A DNA stretch of 64,000 nt from Donghicola sp041224595 (lineage in GTDB: Bacteria > Pseudomonadota > Alphaproteobacteria > Rhodobacterales > Rhodobacteraceae). This document shows, piece by piece, positions 56,038 through 64,000 of the stretch (position 1 is the first letter of the stretch; every line of letters begins with the position of its first letter). The notes below the pieces were generated by a model. That model was not told where the DNA came from. It did not search any database and saw nothing but the letters and a program-made list of their open reading frames with translations. Both the position numbers and the translations under genes were made by a program. The DNA is taken from the NCBI RefSeq assembly GCF_041224595.1, contig NZ_JBGFGN010000157.1, positions 1-64,000 of the forward strand, given 5' to 3'.

Positions 56038-57009
56038 ATGACTCTTCGAGCGGTGGTAAAAGGCGTTGGGCATTACCTGCCTGAGCGGGTGGTTCCTAAT
56101 AGCGAGTTCGAAGAGAAGATCGACACCAGCGACGAATGGATTCGCAGCCGCTCTGGGATCGAGCGCCGCCATTTCGCCGCCGAAGGTCAGACCACATCCG
56201 ATCTAGGCATTCGCGCCGCGAAGGCCGCGCTGGCGGATGCTGGCCTAGAGCCCGACGATCTGGACGCCATTGTGGTGGCGACATCGACCGCCGATCTCAC
56301 CTTCCCCTCGGCTGCGACGATGATTCAGTCCGGGCTCGGCATGACCCGCGGCTTCGCGTTTGATGTGCAGGCGGTCTGTGCAGGCTTTGTTTTTGCTCTG
56401 ACAAATGCGAACGGGCTGATTCTTTCTGGTCAGGCCAAACGCGTTCTCGTGATCGGCGCAGAGACCTTTAGCCGGATCATGGATTGGGAAGACCGTGGCA
56501 CCTGTGTTCTGTTTGGCGACGGCGCTGGCGCGTTGATCCTCGAAGGCGAAGAAGGCGCTGGTTCAACGGACGATCGCGGCATTCTGGCGACCGATCTGAA
56601 CTCGGACGGCACCTATCGTGACATCCTGTATGTCGACGGTGGCGTGTCCACCGGAACGACTGGCCACCTGCGTATGCAGGGCAAGGAAGTCTTCCGCCAT
56701 GCCATTGAAAAACTTGCACAAACAGCGCACACGTCGCTCGATAAAATCGGGCTGACCGGTGACGATGTAGACTGGATCGTGCCCCATCAAGCCAACCTGC
56801 GCATCATCAAAGGCACCGCCCAAAAGATGGGTGTGCCCATGGACCGCGTGGTTGTGACCGTTCAGGATCACGGCAACACCTCGGCCGCGTCTATCCCGCT
56901 GGCGTTGTCTGTCGGCAAGGAACGCGGACAGATCAAACAGGGCGATCTGGTCGTCACCGAAGCCATCGGTGGCGGTCTCGCATGGGGCTCTGTGGTCATC
57001 CGGTGGTAA
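56038..57009 (+). CDS. fabH: beta-ketoacyl-[ACP] synthase III
   Basis: Starts type II fatty-acid synthesis from acetyl-CoA and malonyl-ACP; 323 aa thiolase fold. The catalytic triad is visible: Cys in FDVQAVCAGFVFAL, His in VPHQANLRI, and Asn in DHGNTSAASIPLAL. Downstream of plsX. Confidence 0.97.
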   Translation: MTLRAVVKGVGHYLPERVVPNSEFEEKIDTSDEWIRSRSGIERRHFAAEGQTTSDLGIRAAKAALADAGLEPDDLDAIVVATSTADLTFPSAATMIQSGLGMTRGFAFDVQAVCAGFVFALTNANGLILSGQAKRVLVIGAETFSRIMDWEDRGTCVLFGDGAGALILEGEEGAGSTDDRGILATDLNSDGTYRDILYVDGGVSTGTTGHLRMQGKEVFRHAIEKLAQTAHTSLDKIGLTGDDVDWIVPHQANLRIIKGTAQKMGVPMDRVVVTVQDHGNTSAASIPLALSVGKERGQIKQGDLVVTEAIGGGLAWGSVVIRW

Positions 57010-57040
57010 CGAAACGTACACCTCCGGCAAGTTGTTGATA

Positions 57041-57069
57041 TTGACTCGTAAAATCCAAGCGCCCTATTG
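57041..57069 (+). promoter_or_regulatory. putative sigma70 promoter for ihfA
   Basis: TTGACT (57041-57046) and CTATTG (57064-57069), spacer 17, about 27 bases before the ihfA start, in the 86-base gap after fabH. Confidence 0.5.
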
Positions 57070-57095
57070 TTCTAACAGCAACGGGGAGAGCTATT

Positions 57096-57401
57096 ATGGG
57101 TGAAAAGACCCTTACGCGGATGGACCTTAGCGAAGCCGTCTTCAACGAAGTTGGTTTGTCGCGCAATGAATCCGCACAGCTGGTAGAAAGCGTTTTGGAA
57201 CACATGTCCGATGCGCTTGTGAGTGGTGAACAGGTCAAAATTTCCTCATTCGGAACCTTCAGTGTTCGGGAGAAGGCGGCGCGCGTGGGCCGCAACCCCA
57301 AAACCGGCGAGGAAGTGCCCATCCACCCCCGCCGTGTGCTGACGTTCCGTCCATCGCATCTGATGAAGGACCGTGTCGCGGACGGGAATCGCAAGAAGTA
57401 A
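57096..57401 (+). CDS. ihfA: integration host factor subunit alpha
   Basis: A DNA-bending nucleoid protein, 101 aa, of the HU/IHF fold. The DNA-binding arm is KISSFGTFSVREKAARVGRNPKTG with the Pro-containing tip in GEEVPIHPRRVLTFRPS. The N-terminal TLTRMDLSEAVFNEVGLSRNE favours IHF alpha over HU. Good GGGGAGAG ribosome binding site. Followed nine bases later by a MerR-type gene. Confidence 0.95.
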   Translation: MGEKTLTRMDLSEAVFNEVGLSRNESAQLVESVLEHMSDALVSGEQVKISSFGTFSVREKAARVGRNPKTGEEVPIHPRRVLTFRPSHLMKDRVADGNRKK

Positions 57402-57410
57402 GGCTTCCCG

Positions 57411-58124
57411 ATGGCCCGAAAGTCCCCTGATGCGTTTCGAACAATCAGCGAGGTCGCTGACTGGTTAGAAACTCCTGCCCACGTTCTGCGGTTCTGGGAG
57501 AGTAAGTTCACTCAGGTGAAGCCCGTCAAGCGTGCCGGTGGGCGACGCTATTACCGCCCCGCCGACATGGAATTGCTTGGTGGGATCAAGAAGTTGCTCC
57601 ACGATGAGGGGATGACAATCAAAGGCGTGCAGAAGATTCTGCGTGAGCAAGGCGTCAAACATGTGGCTGGTTTGTCAGATGCGATAACACCGCCTGATAC
57701 CAAATCTGTAACTGTCGAGACTGAGAGCGCCCCTGCTGCGCCCAAATCTGAACAGTCGCTGCCCGAGCAAGCGCCCCTGCCCCCACTACCCAAAACCGAG
57801 AAACGGGAGCCCCCGAGCGAGTCTGAAGATGGCTACCAACAGGGCAATCTTTTTGGCGACGATTTCGAAGACACGAGCGAAGTGGAGCTTTTGGAAGTAG
57901 AGGTCGAAGACGCCCATGCTCCGGCGCCAGCCGAAGTCATCCCTCTTCGCCCCGCCACGCAGCCAGCATCCGCAGAGGCGGCACAGGACGCAGAGACTGC
58001 ACGAGAACCTGCGCCGCGCCTGCTCGCTATGGCCTTGCAAACACCGGAAAAACAGCGCCCCGCGATTGCCGCGTTGGCGCCCCAAATTCGTTCGCTGCAT
58101 GAGCGGCTGAGCCAAGCGAAATAA
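57411..58124 (+). CDS. MerR-family transcriptional regulator
   Basis: A 237-aa protein with an N-terminal MerR winged helix (TISEVADWLETPAHVLRFWESKFTQVKPVKRAGGRRYYRPADMELL, in part), and the hallmark RFWE and GRRYY elements. The rest is a long acidic, Pro/Ala-rich, probably disordered region with no effector domain or metal-binding cysteines. This type of MerR protein is conserved next to ihfA in many alphaproteobacteria; its targets are unknown. Confidence 0.88.
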   Translation: MARKSPDAFRTISEVADWLETPAHVLRFWESKFTQVKPVKRAGGRRYYRPADMELLGGIKKLLHDEGMTIKGVQKILREQGVKHVAGLSDAITPPDTKSVTVETESAPAAPKSEQSLPEQAPLPPLPKTEKREPPSESEDGYQQGNLFGDDFEDTSEVELLEVEVEDAHAPAPAEVIPLRPATQPASAEAAQDAETAREPAPRLLAMALQTPEKQRPAIAALAPQIRSLHERLSQAK

Positions 58125-58128
58125 TTTC

Positions 58129-58150
58129 CGAAATCGGCGATTTCGCTCTT
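58129..58150 (+). terminator. possible terminator after the MerR-type gene
   Basis: Perfect stem CGAAATC... (CGAAATC / GATTTCG, 3-base loop GGC) starting four bases after the stop, followed by the modest pyrimidine run CTCTT. Confidence 0.45.
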
Positions 58151-58190
58151 GCGCCTACCGCCCACAACTGTAGAAAGCCTCACACAACGT

Positions 58191-58267
58191 CGGGCTATAG
58201 CGCAGCCTGGTAGCGCGTCCGTCTGGGGGACGGAAGGTCGCAGGTTCGAGTCCTGCTAGCCCGACCA
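58191..58267 (+). tRNA. tRNA-Pro(GGG)
   Basis: A 77-nt cloverleaf with acceptor stem CGGGCTA/TAGCCCG, discriminator A and encoded CCA. The anticodon loop CTGGGGG gives anticodon GGG (codons CCC/CCU). The T arm is CAGGTTCGAGTCCTG. Confidence 0.96.
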
Positions 58268-58270
58268 TTA

Positions 58271-58304
58271 AAACGCCCGAGTGCCTACACGGCCTCGGGC
58301 GTTT
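58271..58304 (+). terminator. tRNA-Pro terminator
   Basis: An 11-bp stem AAACGCCCGAG / CTCGGGCGTTT with a 12-base loop, starting four bases after the tRNA. The AAAA and TTTAA ends suit termination. Confidence 0.85.
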
Positions 58305-58350
58305 AATGTATCTGGGGATCCGTATTGATCCGAAGCGAGGAGGCCGCGAC

Positions 58351-59430
58351 ATGACCCTGCCCACCGGTGTTCTGCCGAGTCAGACAATCTCTGAAATGGT
58401 TGAGAGCGGTGCGATCACGATCGACGCCCCCCTGCTGACCGGTCAGGTCCAGCCCGCCAGCCTTGATCTGCGCCTCGGCAAGGTGGCCTACCGGATACGC
58501 GCCTCTTTCCTGCCGGGTCACGGCACCCGCGTCGCAGAGCGGTTGGACGATTTCACAATGCACGAGATCGACCTAACGAACGGTGCAGTGCTGGAAAAGG
58601 GCTGCGTCTATCTGGTCCCTCTGATGGAAGGGTTGCATCTGCCGGACGGTATTACCGCTGTGGCCAACGCCAAATCCTCGACCGGTCGTCTGGACCTGCT
58701 GACGCGCTGCGTGACTGACGGTGGGACAGAATTCGACCGCATCCCTGCAGGCTACTCCGGCCCCTTGTACGCCGAGATTTGCCCCCGTTCGTTCAGTGTT
58801 CTGGTCCGCCCGGGCATGCGCCTAAACCAAATCCGTTTCCGCAATGGCCAGAGCGTGCTGGATGATGACGCCCTGCGCGCGTTGCACGCCTCTGAGACGC
58901 TGGTGAATGGCGAGCCGGTCATTGACGACGGTCTGGGCTTCTCGGTCGATCTGAGGCTCTCTGGCACCGATTTGGTGGGGTACCGCGCGAAACCCCACAC
59001 AGGCGTTATCGATCTAGACCGCATCGGTGCATATGACCCTGCCGAGTTCTGGGAAGAAATCCGCACCGACAAAGGCCGTATCATCCTAGACCCCGGTGCA
59101 TTCTACATTCTGGTCAGCCAAGAGGCTGTGCATATCCCGCCCGCTTACGCCGCCGAAATGGCGCCCTATCTGGCGATGGTGGGGGAATTTCGCGTGCACT
59201 ATGCCGGCTTCTTCGACCCTGGCTTTGGCCACGCGGCCGTTGGCGGCTCTGGCGCGCGCGGGGTTCTAGAAGTCCGCTGCCACGAAGCGCCATTTGTGCT
59301 CGAGCATGGGCAAGTCGTTGGGCGCCTGATCTATGAGAAAATGGCAGATCGTCCCGCGACTCTCTACGGCGCGGATCTGGCGTCGAACTATCAGGGACAG
59401 GGTCTAAAACTATCCAAGCACTTCAAGTGA
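58351..59430 (+). CDS. dcd: 2'-deoxycytidine 5'-triphosphate deaminase, double-length form
   Basis: Deaminates dCTP to dUTP for dTMP synthesis. At 359 aa it is nearly twice the usual 190-aa Dcd and contains two trimeric-dUTPase-like jelly rolls. The first has VANAKSSTGRLDLLTR, and GTEFDRIPAGYSGPLYAEI with the likely catalytic Glu; the second has HYAGFFDPGFGHAAVGGSGA. The start at 58351 has GAGGAGG upstream. The long form is known in alphaproteobacteria. The two domains presumably act as an internal pseudo-dimer. Confidence 0.93.
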   Translation: MTLPTGVLPSQTISEMVESGAITIDAPLLTGQVQPASLDLRLGKVAYRIRASFLPGHGTRVAERLDDFTMHEIDLTNGAVLEKGCVYLVPLMEGLHLPDGITAVANAKSSTGRLDLLTRCVTDGGTEFDRIPAGYSGPLYAEICPRSFSVLVRPGMRLNQIRFRNGQSVLDDDALRALHASETLVNGEPVIDDGLGFSVDLRLSGTDLVGYRAKPHTGVIDLDRIGAYDPAEFWEEIRTDKGRIILDPGAFYILVSQEAVHIPPAYAAEMAPYLAMVGEFRVHYAGFFDPGFGHAAVGGSGARGVLEVRCHEAPFVLEHGQVVGRLIYEKMADRPATLYGADLASNYQGQGLKLSKHFK

Positions 59431-59622
59431 TCAAAAGCGGCGCATCACACGGCTGATTTGGCGCGCTTTCTTGGCGATATCACCATTCTTCTGACCAGAG
59501 ACGGGGCCACCTTTGGCCCCTTTTCCTTTGGAAAAATGGTCGATGCCAGCGTTGATGCCTTTGTTCATCAGGCGGCGTCCGAACAGACGCATGGCGATGT
59601 TGATGATCTGGTTGGCGTTCAT
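59431..59622 (-). CDS. conserved small basic protein (63 aa)
   Basis: Starts MNANQIINIAMRLFGRRLMN and has a Gly/Lys-rich middle (GKGAKGGPVSGQKNGD) and a basic end (ARQISRVMRRF). Amphipathic N-terminal helix, no signal peptide, net positive charge. Convergent with dcd: its stop codon directly follows the dcd stop. Upstream start codons would add an unlikely Cys-rich N terminus. I recognise the type from related genomes but not a function. Confidence 0.65.
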   Translation of the reverse strand: MNANQIINIAMRLFGRRLMNKGINAGIDHFSKGKGAKGGPVSGQKNGDIAKKARQISRVMRRF

Positions 59623-59690
59623 GGTGGCCTCTCGGTTGCAACTCTTTAAAGGTACGCACGCCGCGCACCATTTCAACCCGCAGACGTGGA

Positions 59691-60344
59691 TCAATCCTCG
59701 AACAGCTCGGTTTGACCCGCCAATTCGTCGTCTTGCTCCTCCTCGCCGCGCGGCGTGGGAATGGTCCCTGCCCCAAGCATCCGGCTGTCGAGCAAGCCCG
59801 CTGAGCGCAGTTCTGAAAGGCCTGGCAAGTCACGCGCGCTCTCCAATCCGAAGTGATCCAAGAACTCTTGCGTCACGACAAAGGTCACAGGGCGTCCTGG
59901 TGTCATGCGGCGGCGGCCAAAGCGAATCCACTCCATATCCAAAAGCTGGTCAATGGTGCCGCGACTCACGGTAACTCCGCGAATCTCTTCGATCTCAGCC
60001 CGAGTGACGGGCTGGTGATAGGCAATAATCGCCAGCGTCTCGATCGCAGCACGGGACAGCTTGCGGACCTCGATCCGCTCTTGCTGCATCAGGAACGCCA
60101 GATCGGGCGCAGTGCGGAAGGCCCAAGCATCCCCCACGCGGACCACACGCACGCCGCGCCCCTCGTAGCGTTTGCGCAGATAGGCCAGCGCCTCGGCCGC
60201 GTCACAGCCATGGGGCATCCGCGCGTTCAACTCGGCAACGGTCACAGGCTCTGCGCTGGCAAAGAGAATGGCTTCGACCATACGCTCCTGCTCGGCGATG
60301 ACCGGCGCGTCAAACAAGCTCTGTTCTTCGTCGTGCTTACTCAT
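59691..60344 (-). CDS. scpB: segregation and condensation protein B
   Basis: Winged-helix (kite) partner of ScpA and SMC in the bacterial condensin; 217 aa. Typical segments: MVEAILFASAEPVTVAEL, LSRAAIETLAIIAYHQPVTRAEIEEIRGV and TVSRGTIDQLLDMEWIRFGRR. Start MSKHDEEQ at 60344 overlaps the scpA end by eight bases. Confidence 0.95.
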   Translation of the reverse strand: MSKHDEEQSLFDAPVIAEQERMVEAILFASAEPVTVAELNARMPHGCDAAEALAYLRKRYEGRGVRVVRVGDAWAFRTAPDLAFLMQQERIEVRKLSRAAIETLAIIAYHQPVTRAEIEEIRGVTVSRGTIDQLLDMEWIRFGRRRMTPGRPVTFVVTQEFLDHFGLESARDLPGLSELRSAGLLDSRMLGAGTIPTPRGEEEQDDELAGQTELFED

Positions 60345-61146
60345 GGCGGTTTTCCCGTCGGCGCAACTGGATCGGCGCAAAAGTTTCGGTTTGGCGGATC
60401 TCGGCTTTGCCCTCTTTGACGAGCTCTAAAGAGGCCGCAAAGGTCGCAGCAGTGGCAGTCCGGCGGCGCTTGGGATCCTCGACCCAGCCGTCGGGCAGAT
60501 AGGTCGACAGGTCCACCCACTCGCCGACAAAGCCAATGAGGCTCCGCATCTTTTCCAGCGCTTCTTCCATGGTCAGGATGCTGTCGCGATCCAGCACAAA
60601 GGGGCGGAATTCATCCTTGGTCCGAATGCGAGCATACCCACGCATCAGATCAAGGATCGTGGCGGTGTATTGCACCTTGCGCACGCGCTCCATGTCCTCT
60701 GGCAAACCGCGAGCAAAGAAATCGCGTCCCAGTTGGTCCCGTGCCATCAGCTTGGCCGCTGCGTCACGCATGGCTTGCAGACGCTCCAGCTGGAACGCGA
60801 GATGTGCGGCCAGTTCTTCGCCCGTGGGGCCATCCTCGGTCGGATCGGGGGGCAGCAGAAGGCGCGATTTCAAGAAGGTCAGCCACGCCGCCATCACCAG
60901 ATAATCAGCGGCAAGCTCGATCCGCAGCTTCTTGGCCTTTTCTACGAACGCCAAATACTGCTGCGCCAGACGCAGAACGCTGACACGGCGCAGGTCCACT
61001 TTCTGGGTCCGCGACAGGGTAAGCAAGACGTCCAGAGGCCCTTCAAAGCCTTCGACATCGACGATCAGCGCCTCGGCGGCGAGCCGGTCTTCGACGGTCG
61101 CGCCATCGCCCCGCCCGCGGGGATCATCGCTGAATAGATCGTCCAT
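60337..61146 (-). CDS. scpA: segregation and condensation protein A
   Basis: The kleisin of the SMC-ScpAB complex; 269 aa. N-terminal FEGPLDVLLTLSRTQKVDLR and the YLVMAAWLTFLKSRLLLP segment bind the SMC neck; the C-terminal winged helix binds the SMC head. Between nagZ (four-base gap) and scpB. Confidence 0.95.
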   Translation of the reverse strand: MDDLFSDDPRGRGDGATVEDRLAAEALIVDVEGFEGPLDVLLTLSRTQKVDLRRVSVLRLAQQYLAFVEKAKKLRIELAADYLVMAAWLTFLKSRLLLPPDPTEDGPTGEELAAHLAFQLERLQAMRDAAAKLMARDQLGRDFFARGLPEDMERVRKVQYTATILDLMRGYARIRTKDEFRPFVLDRDSILTMEEALEKMRSLIGFVGEWVDLSTYLPDGWVEDPKRRRTATAATFAASLELVKEGKAEIRQTETFAPIQLRRRENRHE

Positions 61147-61150
61147 GGCC

Positions 61151-62140
61151 TCACCCGTTCAAGAGGGAGGAAAATTCTGCCTCTAGGGCCGAAATGTCAA
61201 TATCGCTGGGGGGTCGCCGCTGCGCCAAGGCCCGCTCCGCACGAACCTCCGCCTGTTCGGTCAGGTCACCACAGACGTTTGCAATGCTCTCCATCTCGTC
61301 GAGTTCACCGTTGCAGTGCAAAACCACATCGCAGCCTGCCGCGATCGCCTTTCCAGACCGACGCGCCACAGTGCCAGACAGCGCGCCCATGCTGATGTCA
61401 TCGGTCATGATCAATCCGTCAAAGCCGATGTCCTGACGGATCAAGCGCATCATCTTGGGCGACAGGGTGGCGGGGCGGTCATCAAGTGCCTCAAACACCA
61501 GATGCGCGGTCATTCCCAGCGGTAGGTCATTCAGCGCCTTGAACGCCGCGAAATCCACGTTTGTCAGAGTTTCTGCATTGATATCCACGCGAGGCAGATC
61601 CAAGTGGCTGTCCACGCGGGCCAGCCCATGGCCAGGCATATGCTTGAGCACCGGCAGCACACCACCATCCAGATGCCCCTCGGCACATGCGCGGGCATTT
61701 GCGATCACAGCTTGCAGATCTTCGCCGTAGCAACGATTGCGCAAGAACGGATGAGTGTCGGCCCGGGCCACATCGGCCATCGGCGCGCAATTCCCGTCAA
61801 TGCCAAAGGACAGCAGTTCTGCTGCAATCAGGCGGTAGCGCAGCCAGAACGCACGGGCGGCATTGGGACCGGCCGCGCGCGCCATTTCCAAGGGCGGTGT
61901 CCAATCACGAACCAGCGGCGGCCGCAGACGCGCCACGCGCCCCCCCTCTTGGTCGATGAAGATCGGCGCGTTCCAACTAACCGACTCGCGCAGGTCGGCT
62001 GTCAGCTTTCGCAGCTGCTCCGCGCTCTCGATGTTCCGTGCAAACAGGATAAAGCCCCACGGTTGCGCGGTCCTGAAAAAGTCACGCTCGGCGCCTGTCA
62101 GAACAGGCCCCGAGCATCCAAAGATAGCGGCAAGGTTCAT
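61151..62140 (-). CDS. nagZ: beta-N-acetylhexosaminidase NagZ
   Basis: A cytosolic GH3 enzyme that removes GlcNAc from muropeptides in cell-wall recycling; 329 aa TIM barrel. The conserved KHMPGHGLARVDSHLDLP has the catalytic His-Asp pair, with FIDQEGGRVARLRPP before it and nucleophile Asp in LIMTDDISMGAL. No signal peptide. Three bases after the SPOR-domain gene. Confidence 0.96.
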   Translation of the reverse strand: MNLAAIFGCSGPVLTGAERDFFRTAQPWGFILFARNIESAEQLRKLTADLRESVSWNAPIFIDQEGGRVARLRPPLVRDWTPPLEMARAAGPNAARAFWLRYRLIAAELLSFGIDGNCAPMADVARADTHPFLRNRCYGEDLQAVIANARACAEGHLDGGVLPVLKHMPGHGLARVDSHLDLPRVDINAETLTNVDFAAFKALNDLPLGMTAHLVFEALDDRPATLSPKMMRLIRQDIGFDGLIMTDDISMGALSGTVARRSGKAIAAGCDVVLHCNGELDEMESIANVCGDLTEQAEVRAERALAQRRPPSDIDISALEAEFSSLLNG

Positions 62141-62143
62141 GGG

Positions 62144-63139
62144 TTAGCGCAGCGCGATCGGAATACAGGCCGCGTTGCCCGCTACCAGCACCGAGCAGAA
62201 CCGGCGCGAGTCGGCCAGATCGTCAAAGCCGTGCACGCGCAGGCGGTAGAAAATGCGCCCACCGCTCTCGGCCTTTTGGATCACACGGCTTTTGCCGTCA
62301 AAGAACTCAGCGAACTGGCCACTGATGCGGGTCCATTCCACGCGCGCGATTTCGGGGCTTTCATACGCGCCAAGCTGCACCAAACGAGTGCCAGCAGGCA
62401 GCGCGGTTGCGTCAAGTTCGGTCGCGGTCGATGTAATGGAGGCGACGAAATCATCGCTGGCTGATGCGACCTGAACCGAATCGCCAGCCGGGAACGGACG
62501 GATCTGCGGGCGCAGCGCGACAACGGCAGGTTCAGCAGCATCGTCTAGCATCAGGGTATCTTGGGGCTTCACCGCCAAGGCCAGTTGATTCGCCAGAGCC
62601 GCAAAGTCGTCTTCAGTATCAACAACGTTATCCAGCGGGACGGGAATATTTGCCTCGTCCACCAAGACGTCAGAATCGTTTACGGCGAATTCCGTCGACT
62701 CTGCAGGGACAGGTTCAACAGGCATTATTTCGGACAAAGGGGCGTCTTCTGCCGCGACGTCCAGCTGTTCCGGAGCAAGGACGACTTCGGCCACCGGAGC
62801 GCTGTTTGCGCCAGCGGCGACCACTTCATTGACCGCGAGGCCTAGATTCTCGGCTTGTTCGCCACCGGGATCGGCGGGGGCCACGCGCACGGGCCCCTCC
62901 ATCGCGGCGACAACAGGAACGCCACTGACATCACGGACAATCGTCCCATAACCCCATAGAACAACAGCAGAAACCACAGCCACAGAGGCCACAGAACCAA
63001 CAATATTAATCAGCTTGCGGCGCGGGCTTTCTTCAACAACGAAGTCCTGCATGTAGTCTGCGGGGTCATCCCAGCCATAGTTTCCACCATACTGGTTGTA
63101 GGGCGTGTAACCGCCCTGTGACGATTGATAATCCGCCAT
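62144..63139 (-). CDS. SPOR-domain membrane protein
   Basis: A 331-aa bitopic protein. Cytosolic Tyr/Gly/Gln-rich N terminus (YQSSQGGYTPYNQYGGNYGW), one membrane helix (about residues 47-67, VGSVASVAVVSAVVLWGYG), a long acidic Val/Ala/Pro-rich periplasmic linker, and a C-terminal SPOR domain (TRLVQLGAYESPEIARVEW to the end) that binds denuded glycan at the division site. ATG at 63139 with GAGG is preferred over a GTG one codon earlier. Co-transcribed with nagZ and scpAB. Confidence 0.88.
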   Translation of the reverse strand: MADYQSSQGGYTPYNQYGGNYGWDDPADYMQDFVVEESPRRKLINIVGSVASVAVVSAVVLWGYGTIVRDVSGVPVVAAMEGPVRVAPADPGGEQAENLGLAVNEVVAAGANSAPVAEVVLAPEQLDVAAEDAPLSEIMPVEPVPAESTEFAVNDSDVLVDEANIPVPLDNVVDTEDDFAALANQLALAVKPQDTLMLDDAAEPAVVALRPQIRPFPAGDSVQVASASDDFVASITSTATELDATALPAGTRLVQLGAYESPEIARVEWTRISGQFAEFFDGKSRVIQKAESGGRIFYRLRVHGFDDLADSRRFCSVLVAGNAACIPIALR

Positions 63140-63219
63140 CACTGCCTCTCTGATCCCAGCGATCCCGGACTGCCGCTGGTTATATCTACTGCTCGTGTCT
63201 CGCCTGTGGGCTGCGTTCT

Positions 63220-64000
63220 TTAGCGCAGTTCCTCAGCTGGCGTGACACCCAAGATACCAAGACCGGCTGCAATCACAACGGCTGTCGAACGCGCCAGGGC
63301 GATTTTTGCTTGCGATGTGGCAGAATCGCCGTCCTGAATGAATCTCAGGCTGGTATTTTCGTTGCCACGGTTCCAGAGGCCATGCAAATCCGATGCCAAT
63401 TCATACAGGTAGAAGGCAATCCGGTGCGGTTCGTTGGTCCGTGCGGCGATTTCCACCAGACGCGGCCACTCGGCGATTTTCTTCAACAGGTTCAATTCGG
63501 CCTCGTGGTCCAGCTTGGTGTGGTCCGCCGCCAGCAGGGTCGCATCATCAGCCGAGATACTTGCTTCTGCCGCTTTGCGCAGGACCGAAGCCACACGGGC
63601 GTGGGCGTACTGCACGTAGAAGACAGGGTTGTCCTTGGACTGTTCCAGAACCTTGTCGAAGTCAAAGTCCAGCGGCGCGTCGTTCTTGCGGGTCAGCATC
63701 ACGAAACGGGTCACATCGGGGCCAACCTGCTCCACGACATCGCGCAGCATGATGAAGGTCCCTGCCCGCTTGGACATTTTGAAGGGCTCACCGTTCTTGA
63801 ACAGCTTCACCAGCTGGCACAGTTTGATGTCGACGGGAACTTTGCCACCGGACAGCGCGCTGACGGCAGCCTTCATGCGTTTGACATAGCCGCCGTGGTC
63901 GGCGCCAAAGACGTCGATCAGCAGGTCAAAGCCACGCTGCACCTTGTCGTAGTGATAGGCGATATCGGGCGCGAAATAGGTCCACGCGCCGTCCGACTTC
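63220..64000 (-). CDS. argS: arginyl-tRNA synthetase, C-terminal part (continues beyond window)
   Basis: The frame is open to the right edge; its visible 259 residues begin KSDGAWTYFAPDIAYHYDK. The KMSKS-type loop is FKMSKRAGTF, followed by MLRDVVEQVGPDVTRFVML and the anticodon-binding helical domain (NPVFYVQYAHARVASVLRK, then HRIAFYLYELASDLHGLWN). The HIGH motif and N-terminal domain lie outside the window. It is upstream of the SPOR gene with an 80-base gap. Confidence 0.96.
   Translation of the reverse strand, partial: KSDGAWTYFAPDIAYHYDKVQRGFDLLIDVFGADHGGYVKRMKAAVSALSGGKVPVDIKLCQLVKLFKNGEPFKMSKRAGTFIMLRDVVEQVGPDVTRFVMLTRKNDAPLDFDFDKVLEQSKDNPVFYVQYAHARVASVLRKAAEASISADDATLLAADHTKLDHEAELNLLKKIAEWPRLVEIAARTNEPHRIAFYLYELASDLHGLWNRGNENTSLRFIQDGDSATSQAKIALARSTAVVIAAGLGILGVTPAEELR

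Overview
The window is a stretch of GC-rich (roughly 60%) alphaproteobacterial chromosome, almost certainly from the Rhodobacteraceae (Roseobacter group). Support for this: a suf cluster led by an Rrf2 regulator without the usual cysteines and an Iron-Rhodo-type palindrome, a GTTC-N7-GTTC SOS box at recA, a CckA hybrid kinase with a TTAA-N7-TTAA (CtrA-type) site upstream, a double-length dCTP deaminase, and the envelope gene order pyrH-frr-uppS-cdsA-dxr-rseP-bamA-ompH-fabZ-lpxA-lpxI-lpxB. Nearly everything is core genome. The only clearly mobile material is at the left edge, where a frameshifted, truncated tyrosine integrase sits beside tRNA-Arg(CCG) and next to what may be the start of an insertion sequence.

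Layout. 1-1050: integrase remnant and tRNA-Arg. 1096-8986 (minus): Fe-S assembly operon iscR, class I cysteine desulfurase, sufB, YbjQ-like, sufC, sufD, two Yip1-like membrane proteins, sufS. 9148-11945 (plus): alpha/beta hydrolase, a 72-aa protein, an HD hydrolase and two tandem YitT-like membrane proteins. 11942-12742 (minus): class II glutamine amidotransferase. 12946-15891 (plus): alaS and a DUF1330 protein. 15966-18959 (minus): typA and recA. 19135-19731 (plus): small sulfotransferase. 19735-24826 (minus): cckA, an RsmB-family methyltransferase and guaB. 25029-27192 (plus): a RACo-type ferredoxin/ASKHA protein and tRNA-Gly(CCC). 27216-39124 (minus): the envelope and lipid A operon. 39163-42848 (plus): miaA, an AraC-like regulator and an orphan Tat-exported peptide-type binding protein. 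42832-43440 (minus): lytic transglycosylase. 43587-44099 (plus): ssb. 44225-45881 (minus): aroK-aroB. 46008-50747 (plus): a 49-aa membrane protein, a 503-aa secreted protein, xerD, a CorC/HlyC-type protein and an SDR dehydrogenase. 50744-53886 (minus): ABC-F ATPase, OlsB-like acyltransferase, bamE. 53960-59430 (plus): yceD-rpmF-plsX-fabH-ihfA-merR, tRNA-Pro(GGG), dcd. 59431-64000 (minus): a 63-aa protein, scpB, scpA, nagZ, a SPOR protein and the C-terminal part of argS.

How the parts fit together. The left block builds Fe-S clusters. The central minus-strand block makes isoprenoid precursor (Dxr), undecaprenyl diphosphate (UppS), CDP-diacylglycerol (CdsA), outer-membrane protein insertion machinery (BamA, OmpH) and lipid A (FabZ, LpxA, LpxI, LpxB); bamE lies elsewhere in the window and lpxD is not in the cluster. 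The right block couples ribosome (rpmF) and fatty-acid/phospholipid initiation (plsX, fabH) to nucleoid proteins (ihfA), and chromosome segregation (scpAB) to cell-wall recycling (nagZ) and argS. I found no complete undescribed system. The observations most worth checking are regulatory (the CtrA box at cckA, an iron-box-like palindrome inside the cysteine desulfurase gene, a repeat that supplies a ribosome binding site) and small genes (a 43-aa membrane ORF whose ribosome binding site lies in a terminator hairpin, and a 49-aa membrane ORF overlapping a secreted protein gene). All functional names come from reading the sequence; no database search was run.
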